Source of the DNA: JAFGJQ01 sp052034525
GTDB taxonomy: Bacteria > Planctomycetota > Phycisphaerae > UBA1845
Assembly (NCBI GenBank): GCA_052034525.1
Contig: JBPOIK010000144.1
Span: 1 to 48,232, forward strand
Length of the DNA stretch: 48,232 bases
Direction of reading: 5' to 3'
In this document: piece after piece, positions 43,299-48,232 of the stretch
Layout of the letters: every line of letters begins with the position of its first letter
Numbering within the stretch: position 1 is the first letter of the stretch
The notes under the pieces: model-generated
Seen by the model: the letters and a program-made list of their open reading frames with translations, nothing else
Databases searched by the model: none
What the model was told of the DNA's origin: nothing
Translations under genes and position numbers: made by a program

Positions 43299-44452
43299 GG
43301 CCGACGATCCCATCCACGCCGGGCGCGACCTGGTCGCGCCTGAGTGACGCGGAGGCCCTGGAACTCTATCGCGGGGCCTCCATTCACGAACTGGGCCGCC
43401 TGGCCCACGCCCGAACGCTCGCCCTGCATCCCGAGCCGTATCGCACCTACGTGGTGGATCGGAACATCAACTACTCCAACCTCTGCACGGCGGGGTGCGC
43501 GTTCTGCAACTTCCGGGCCGGCCCCGGCCGCGCGAGCGGGTACGTACTGCGGCTGGAGGAGATCGATCGCAAGATCGAGGAGTTGGTGGCGATCGGCGGA
43601 ACGCAGCTTCTTCTGCAAGGCGGGCTCGTGCCACCGGAAGAACTGGGCTTCGACTGGTACCTGGACCTGCTCAGACACATCAAAACTCGATTCCCCGGCA
43701 TCCACCTGCACGCATTCAGCCCGCCCGAAGTGTTCGCGTTCCACCGGGCGTTCCACATGCCCGTCCCGGACGTGCTGCGCCGGTTGCAGGACGCGGGCCT
43801 GGACACAATCCCGGGAGGCGGAGCGGAAATTCTGGTCGATCGGGTTCGCCGCCGGATCAGCCCCGACAAGGCAAACACGGACGAGTATCTGGGGATCATG
43901 CGCGAAGCCCACCGAATCGGCATGAGAACCAGCGCAACCATGATGTTCGGCCACCTGGAAACCCTGGCCGAACGCATCGAGCATCTGCACCGCATCCGCG
44001 ATCTTCAGGATGAGACCGGCGGCTGCACCGCCGTCATCTGCTGGACGTTCCAGCCGGGGAATACACCACTGGGTCGGACACGCCCACGTCCGGACGGCCT
44101 GGCGGAGCCCGACGGCCGGCATCTTTGCCTGGCGGGCGCCGATGCGTACCTGCGCACCGTGGCGCTGGCGCGGCTGTACCTGGACAACGTGCGGAACCTC
44201 CAGGCAAGCTGGGTGACACAGGGCCCCGCGATCGGGCAACTGTCACTGTTCTTCGGCGCAAACGACATGGGCTCGGTGATGATGGAGGAAAACGTCGTCT
44301 CGTCGGCCGGAACCATTTACCATTTGACAGAGCGAAAGATACGGCAGCTTATCGCGGATGCCGGCTACCAGCCCCGCAAACGCAACGGCTACTACCAACT
44401 GCTCGAATCCACCCGCGAGGAAGCGGCGGCGTCCACACGCTGGAATGGCTGA
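43295..44452 (+). CDS. mqnC: Cyclic dehypoxanthine futalosine synthase MqnC (radical SAM)
   Basis: A 385-residue radical SAM enzyme, a later step of futalosine menaquinone synthesis. The cluster-binding motif is CTAGCAFC (Cys64, Cys68, Cys71), followed by GTQLLLQGGLVPPEELGFDWY, HAFSPPEV and IPGGGAEIL, as in MqnC. MqnE, the aminofutalosine synthase, is a related family, but the gene pair with mqnA and the motif spacing favour MqnC. The GTG start overlaps the mqnA stop by four bases. The other pathway genes (mqnB, mqnD, mqnE) are not in the window. Confidence 0.88.
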   Translation: MRPTIPSTPGATWSRLSDAEALELYRGASIHELGRLAHARTLALHPEPYRTYVVDRNINYSNLCTAGCAFCNFRAGPGRASGYVLRLEEIDRKIEELVAIGGTQLLLQGGLVPPEELGFDWYLDLLRHIKTRFPGIHLHAFSPPEVFAFHRAFHMPVPDVLRRLQDAGLDTIPGGGAEILVDRVRRRISPDKANTDEYLGIMREAHRIGMRTSATMMFGHLETLAERIEHLHRIRDLQDETGGCTAVICWTFQPGNTPLGRTRPRPDGLAEPDGRHLCLAGADAYLRTVALARLYLDNVRNLQASWVTQGPAIGQLSLFFGANDMGSVMMEENVVSSAGTIYHLTERKIRQLIADAGYQPRKRNGYYQLLESTREEAAASTRWNG

Positions 44453-44623
44453 CCGGCGTCGGGGGAACAGATTGCGCTTGCGTCCGAGCCCGAGAATCGG
44501 CTAAGGTAGTGGCAAAGCAGGAGGGGAAACGCCCATCCACGAATTGGTGCGTTCGCTCTGCTATCGACAGATCGTCGGCCGTCTTTCGGGTTCGTGCCAT
44601 CAGAGGCAAGGAGGTGATTCTCG
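44453..44623. other. Gap between mqnC and the HD-domain gene
   Basis: About 170 bases without a clear gene. AAGGAGGTGATT (44608-44619), a very strong ribosome site, lies at its end and leads to a small frame rather than directly to the HD gene. Confidence 0.4.
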
Positions 44624-44719
44624 GTGCGCGGAAGAATCAAGCCTCCGCGTGAATTGAGGGTGTGCGGATGGAACGGCGGAGGGAACCGCCTGGGCCGCGC
44701 ACACTGTGGCGGTTCGTGA
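44624..44719 (+). CDS. Possible 31-codon leader ORF
   Basis: A GTG at 44624 sits eight bases after GGAGGT, inside a near-perfect AAGGAGGTGATT. The frame encodes 31 residues, basic and glycine-rich, and its TGA (44717-44719) shares a base with an in-frame ATG of the HD gene (TGATG). That arrangement is typical of translational coupling. The peptide resembles nothing known. It overlaps the start region of the HD gene in another frame, so only one of the two starts may be real. Confidence 0.3.
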   Translation: MRGRIKPPRELRVCGWNGGGNRLGRAHCGGS

Positions 44720-45492
44720 TGGAGCCCTGGATCCGGGCCGGGCGTTCATCCGGCGCTACTCTGGACGAATACGGCATGGCAAATCTGGAGGCCATCTGGC
44801 GGCAGGCCCAATCCGATCTTGTCATTCGTGGCAAGAAGGGGGAGGTAGACCTGTTCCTGTGGGAACACTCGGTACGCGTGGCGCGAACCGCAATGATGAT
44901 TGTGGGGCTGGTCGATGCCGACGCGCATCCCGTGGATGCCATGGCCCTCGCGGCTGCGGCGCTGTATCACGATGCGGGCTGGGTGGTGCAGTATCGGGAG
45001 GGGCTCTGGCAACCGTCCGAAATCCTCAGCCGGGCGACGTCGGATCTCCAGCGCGAGCTCGGGGCCGCGTTTCTGGAGGAGCGGATCGGCGCGTTGCTCA
45101 ACCCGCGGAGTCGGGAAATCGCAGCAATGACCGTTCGACGGCTCGGGGAGCGGAAAGCGGATAATCCGGAGGCTCAGGTTCTCGCCGAAGCGAATGCGCT
45201 GGATGGAATCGGGATGATGGCGTTCTGCCAGATGGTCCGCCGCTGCACAAGCGAGGGCAAGGGCATCCATTCGCTCATCGACACCTGGAAGCGACAGAAG
45301 GAGTATCATTTCTGGGAGGCTCGCGTGGCGGACGCCTTCCGGTTCTCCTGTGTACAGGAGCTCGCCCGCCGCCGACTCCAGCAGTTTGCGCACTTCATGG
45401 ACGAGCTGGAGCGGCAGCACAGCGGCGACGACACGGCCCAGCTCCCCATCCGCGCAACCAGCCCCCTCCTCGACCATCTGCCCGTCATTTGA
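44668..45492 (+). CDS. HD-domain protein
   Basis: A 274-residue protein with an HD phosphohydrolase-like core: LWEHSVRVARTAMMIVG with His67, then LAAAALYHDAGWVVQYR with His101-Asp102, and a later helix with EANALDGIGMM. HD domains bind a metal pair and usually hydrolyse phosphate esters of nucleotides; the substrate here is unknown. The ATG at 44668 has GAGGG seven bases upstream; an ATG at 44719 coupled to the small ORF would remove 17 residues without touching the domain. It follows mqnC by about 215 bases and converges with a small minus-strand frame. Confidence 0.75.
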   Translation: MERRREPPGPRTLWRFVMEPWIRAGRSSGATLDEYGMANLEAIWRQAQSDLVIRGKKGEVDLFLWEHSVRVARTAMMIVGLVDADAHPVDAMALAAAALYHDAGWVVQYREGLWQPSEILSRATSDLQRELGAAFLEERIGALLNPRSREIAAMTVRRLGERKADNPEAQVLAEANALDGIGMMAFCQMVRRCTSEGKGIHSLIDTWKRQKEYHFWEARVADAFRFSCVQELARRRLQQFAHFMDELERQHSGDDTAQLPIRATSPLLDHLPVI

Positions 45493-45742
45493 GCGACTCA
45501 ACGGCCTCGCCCAGAAACCACTCGTTCGGCGTTTCGGCGGAGGAAATGATCCGGTACGCACACGAGTACCAGCGGTGCCGGTACTGCTGGGCCGATATGT
45601 CATACAGTCGGAGTGGATACTGCCCGGCCTGCGGGCTGAGGGCATGACCGTCCCGGCCGGCAATCAGCGTCTGAAAGGCATTTCGCCGAGGCGCCCGACG
45701 CGGACCGCACGGACCCCGCGATGGGATGCGCCCTCCAGCCAA
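45485..45742 (-). CDS. Small protein downstream of proS, uncertain
   Basis: An 85-codon frame starting with TTG two bases after the proS stop. The last 50 residues look protein-like (LSPQAGQYPLRLYDISAQQY, then RHRWYSCAYRIISSAETPNE and WFLGEAVESLK), the first 30 less so. No ATG is available and the ribosome site is weak. Its end overlaps the convergent HD gene by eight bases. It could be a coupled small gene or the 3' remnant of a longer one. No family is recognised. Confidence 0.4.
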   Translation of the reverse strand: MAGGRIPSRGPCGPRRAPRRNAFQTLIAGRDGHALSPQAGQYPLRLYDISAQQYRHRWYSCAYRIISSAETPNEWFLGEAVESLK

Positions 45743-45744
45743 TC

Positions 45745-47460
45745 CTAGCCGCGGCCGACTTCATCCAGAACCAATGAGATCACGTTGTCCGGGCTGATCC
45801 GCCGGACCTCGTCGCTGTTGCGACGCTTGTACTCCACCACCCCCTCCGTCAGGCTCTTGCGCCCGACGGTGATCCGGATGGGAATACCGATGAGGTCCGC
45901 ATCCTTGAATTTGAAGCCCGCCCGGGCATCGCGATCGTCCAGCAGCGTCTCCACGCCTTCGCTTTCGAGCCGGTCGTGAAGCGTGCGGGCCGTCTGCATC
46001 ACCTGCTCGTCGCGCACGTCCAGCGCCACCACCAGCACGCGGAACGGCGCGATCCCCATGGGCCAGCAGATGCCCGCCTCGTCGTGGAACGATTCGATGG
46101 CCGCCGCCATGATGCGGTTCACGCCGATGCCGTAGCATCCCATGATGATCGGCCGAACTTCGCCCTTCTCATCCGCATAGGTGGCGTCCATGGCTGCGGA
46201 GTATTTTGTGCCCAGCTTGAAGACGTGGCCCACCTCGATGCACTTGTGAAACGACAGGGCGGACCCGCTGGCGGAATGGTCCTCCGGAGTGGCATAACGA
46301 ATGTCGCCCGATTCGGTGATCTCAAAATCGCGGTCCGGATTCACACCCGTCACGTGGTAGTCCGCCTTGTTCGCCCCGGTCACCGCATTGTGCATGACGG
46401 TAACAGCCTGGTCGGCGACGATGCGGACCTTCAGCCCCGCCGGGCCCGCGAAACCCACCGGCGCCCCGGTCACCGCCTCGATCTCGCGGGGAGTCGCCAG
46501 CGTCAGCGACCTGGCGCGCAGATACCGCCGCAGCTTCGCCTCGTTGACCTCATGATCGCCTCGGACCAGGGCCACCACGTTGGAACCGTCCGCGTTGTAG
46601 ACCAGCGTCTTGATCATGTCCTGCGGCCGGCACTTGAGAAACTGCGAAACCTGGTCAATGGTGCTCAGCCCGGGCGTGTGCACTTCCTGCAGCGGCTCCA
46701 GCCCGTTGCAGCCGGCATCCGCCACCGGGCCGACGCTCGCCCGCTCCAGACTGGCGCAGACCGAGCCGTCGTCCGACCGCACGAGGTAATCCTCGCCCGC
46801 CTCGCAGATCACCATGAACTCGTGCGACGCGTCGCCGCCGATCGGACCGGAGTCGGCCTCGACGGCCTGATACGGCAAACCGCACCGCTGGTAGATCCGA
46901 CAGTACGTGTCGTACATCACCTGGTACGTCTCATCGAGGCTCGCCTTGTCGATGTGGAAGGAATACGCGTCCTTCATGAGAAACTCGCGGGTGCGAAGCA
47001 CGCCGCTTTTGGGCCGGGCCTCGTCGCGGAACTTGGTCTGGATCTGGTAGAGGGTGATCGGGAGCTGCTTGTGACTTTTGAGATACGCCCGCGCGATCTC
47101 CGTAATCACCTCCTCGTGCGTCGGGCCCAGCACCGTGCCCCGACGGAACACCTTGTCGGGCAGGTGGATGAGCGTCTCGCCCATGGCCTCGACCCGGCCG
47201 GTCTCCTCCCACCATTCCACCGGCTGCATGGCCGGCATGTGGAGCTCGATGGCCCCGGCCCGGTTCATTTCCTGCCGGACGATGTTCGTAACATTCTGCA
47301 GCACCCGGTAGCCCAGCGGCAGGTACGTATACGCACCGGCCGCCACCTGGCGGATCAAGCCCGCCCGAAGCATGAGCTTATGGGAAACCGCGATGGCATC
47401 GGCAGGGACTTCTTTGACGGTCGGAATGAAGTATTTGGTCCAAAGCATGGCGAGCATCAT
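45745..47460 (-). CDS. proS: Prolyl-tRNA synthetase (bacterial type)
   Basis: A 571-residue class II synthetase that charges tRNA-Pro. The start LWTKYFIPTVKEVPADAIAV is the bacterial ProS signature. Motif 2 reads TKFRDEARPKSGVLRTREF, the class II fingerprint; the editing insertion lies in the middle (about 220-390); motif 3 is GCYGIGVNRIMAAAIE, and the anticodon-binding domain ends the protein. The ATG at 47460 was chosen; in-frame ATGs at 47457 and 47448 are equally possible and would remove only a few residues. A CCGATAA motif lies about 80 bases upstream, and a small frame follows almost immediately. Confidence 0.96.
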   Translation of the reverse strand: MMLAMLWTKYFIPTVKEVPADAIAVSHKLMLRAGLIRQVAAGAYTYLPLGYRVLQNVTNIVRQEMNRAGAIELHMPAMQPVEWWEETGRVEAMGETLIHLPDKVFRRGTVLGPTHEEVITEIARAYLKSHKQLPITLYQIQTKFRDEARPKSGVLRTREFLMKDAYSFHIDKASLDETYQVMYDTYCRIYQRCGLPYQAVEADSGPIGGDASHEFMVICEAGEDYLVRSDDGSVCASLERASVGPVADAGCNGLEPLQEVHTPGLSTIDQVSQFLKCRPQDMIKTLVYNADGSNVVALVRGDHEVNEAKLRRYLRARSLTLATPREIEAVTGAPVGFAGPAGLKVRIVADQAVTVMHNAVTGANKADYHVTGVNPDRDFEITESGDIRYATPEDHSASGSALSFHKCIEVGHVFKLGTKYSAAMDATYADEKGEVRPIIMGCYGIGVNRIMAAAIESFHDEAGICWPMGIAPFRVLVVALDVRDEQVMQTARTLHDRLESEGVETLLDDRDARAGFKFKDADLIGIPIRITVGRKSLTEGVVEYKRRNSDEVRRISPDNVISLVLDEVGRG

Positions 47461-47542
47461 CCCCGGCCGGCCGGGCGAACGCAAGGCGCTGACGAGGCGG
47501 GGTCGCCACGCCCGTTTCGGCCGCCGTGGCGGTCGTGCGGAA

Positions 47543-47573
47543 TTATCGGCCGTTTGCCGTACAATGGCGTGAA
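47543..47573 (-). promoter_or_regulatory. CCGATAA motif upstream of proS
   Basis: Minus-strand CGATAA (47543-47548) has TTCACG (47568-47573) 19 bases upstream, a loose match to the promoter class seen elsewhere. On the opposite strand TACAAT (47560-47565) lies just before the BFD-like gene and, if a -10, would give a nearly leaderless message. Confidence 0.35.
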
Positions 47574-47833
47574 TGAAGCCGGACGACGAAATCTGCTATT
47601 GCTACCACGTCAGCCTGCGCAAGCTGGCCAACCACGCCCGTCGCGAGCGCCCCTGCCGTCCGTCGCAGATGACGGAATGCCTGGGCGCCGGCACCGGCTG
47701 CGGCTGGTGCATTCCGTTCCTGGTGAAGATCGCCGCCGACCCGGACCGCATCGACGTGGCGTTGACGCCGGAGGAATATGCCGCGGCCCGGAAGGAGTAC
47801 ATCCAGTCCGGCCGGCCCAAGAATCGGTTCTGA
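47573..47833 (+). CDS. BFD-like [2Fe-2S] protein
   Basis: An 86-residue protein of the bacterioferritin-associated ferredoxin (BFD) type. The cluster ligands follow the expected C-x-C ... C-x2-C pattern: Cys8 and Cys10 in ICYCYHVSL, then Cys43 and Cys46 in GTGCGWCIPFL. Additional cysteines at 28 and 36 are unusual. Such proteins donate electrons or deliver iron from stores; BFD itself mobilises iron from bacterioferritin. The C-terminal 35 residues are helical and outside the domain. The ATG at 47573 was chosen. No bacterioferritin gene lies in the window. Confidence 0.8.
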   Translation: MKPDDEICYCYHVSLRKLANHARRERPCRPSQMTECLGAGTGCGWCIPFLVKIAADPDRIDVALTPEEYAAARKEYIQSGRPKNRF

Positions 47834-47942
47834 AAGAATGGTGAGTGCGGGGAACGGAGCGGCGGGGCGTCAAGATGGGGAGCACAGGTGGTGATCCGGC
47901 GGGCACAGGCACACTCGTGCCGGACGCGGGAGAACCGACGGA

Positions 47943-48232
47943 ATGAGGAACGTCCCGTTTTCGGGGTCCAGAGGCCTGGCGGCAATCGCGGCAATGGCCG
48001 GGGCGGCCCTGGTGCTGATCGTCGCGTGGCCGTTCGTCGCGCATCCGGGTGAAGCCGTCATTGTGGCCATGGCGCCGGCGATGGGGCTGTGGCTGTGGCT
48101 CGGCTGGCCGGCGGTTCGGAGGATTTCCCCGCACAAGTATGTATTGTACGTCGTCGCGGTTTCGCCGCTTGTGGCGGCCGCGGCGTGGTTCGCGGCGTCG
48201 ATGGCGCAGGGCCGGGTGATCTGGGTCGAGGT
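47943..48232 (+). CDS. Membrane protein, cut by the window end
   Basis: An open frame from the ATG at 47943 runs off the window (96 codons seen). It starts MRNVPFSGSRGLAAIAAMAG and contains three hydrophobic helices (about residues 12-33, 40-58 and 69-88) with few charged residues between. A GGGAG lies 11 bases upstream of the ATG. No family can be assigned from this fragment. Confidence 0.55.
   Translation, partial: MRNVPFSGSRGLAAIAAMAGAALVLIVAWPFVAHPGEAVIVAMAPAMGLWLWLGWPAVRRISPHKYVLYVVAVSPLVAAAAWFAASMAQGRVIWVE

Noticed and set aside
1..48232. CRISPR arrays, rRNA or tRNA genes, prophage or integrase
   Set aside because: No regularly spaced repeats, no T-loop-like GGTTCGA context with a cloverleaf, and no recombinase or phage structural gene was found in the gaps or frames.

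Overview
The window is about 48 kb of GC-rich bacterial DNA, dense with genes and mostly in long minus-strand blocks. The gene content suggests a member of the Planctomycetota, probably Phycisphaerae-like. The clues are a futalosine menaquinone pathway (mqnA-mqnC), fliM, very large PQQ-like repeat proteins, a CAAX-protease-related protein of the kind linked to exosortase/PEP-CTERM loci, leucine dehydrogenase, and serine/threonine kinases with zinc ribbons. This is inference from gene families; no rRNA or tRNA gene is present to settle it.

Layout. 0.3-1.1 kb: a membrane protein of unknown function. 1.5-13.8 kb: a surface-polysaccharide block with two TPR proteins, a Wzz/GNVR-type chain-length protein, a divergent methyltransferase, a GT4, a GT-C membrane glycosyltransferase, a second GT4, a GT2 and a Methyltransf_24-type methyltransferase. 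The four glycosyltransferase genes overlap by 4-13 bases. 14.1-16.1 kb: a two-gene AbiE-type (type IV) toxin-antitoxin module behind an AT-rich, repeat-bearing promoter. 16.2-17.0 kb: a CAAX-protease-related membrane protein.

17.2-25.5 kb is the most striking part. A minus-strand cluster encodes, in transcription order: a four-helix membrane protein, a Ser/Thr kinase with zinc ribbons, a one-helix zinc-ribbon protein, three coiled-coil proteins resembling ESCRT-III/Snf7 (the first fused to a winged-helix region), a PspC protein between the second and third, a Vps4-like AAA+ ATPase with an N-terminal MIT-like domain, and an SPFH-like protein fused to a probable beta-propeller. I read it as a bacterial ESCRT-III/Vps4-like membrane-remodelling system under kinase and PspC control.

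25.7-48.2 kb is mixed: a diguanylate cyclase, a TPR/coiled-coil membrane protein, leucine dehydrogenase, a 1390-residue PQQ-like repeat protein followed by mtnP and a NifS-type cysteine desulfurase, fliM, a CPBP protease, a bifunctional formimidoyltransferase-cyclodeaminase, a SUFU-like protein, a lipoprotein, mqnA-mqnC, an HD-domain protein, proS, a BFD-like [2Fe-2S] protein and a membrane protein cut by the window end.

A second theme is a recurring intergenic heptamer, CCGATAA (or CCGATAG), lying upstream of many of these genes and pointing towards them. Several copies have a TTCA-type hexamer 16-19 bases further upstream, so they look like one promoter class.
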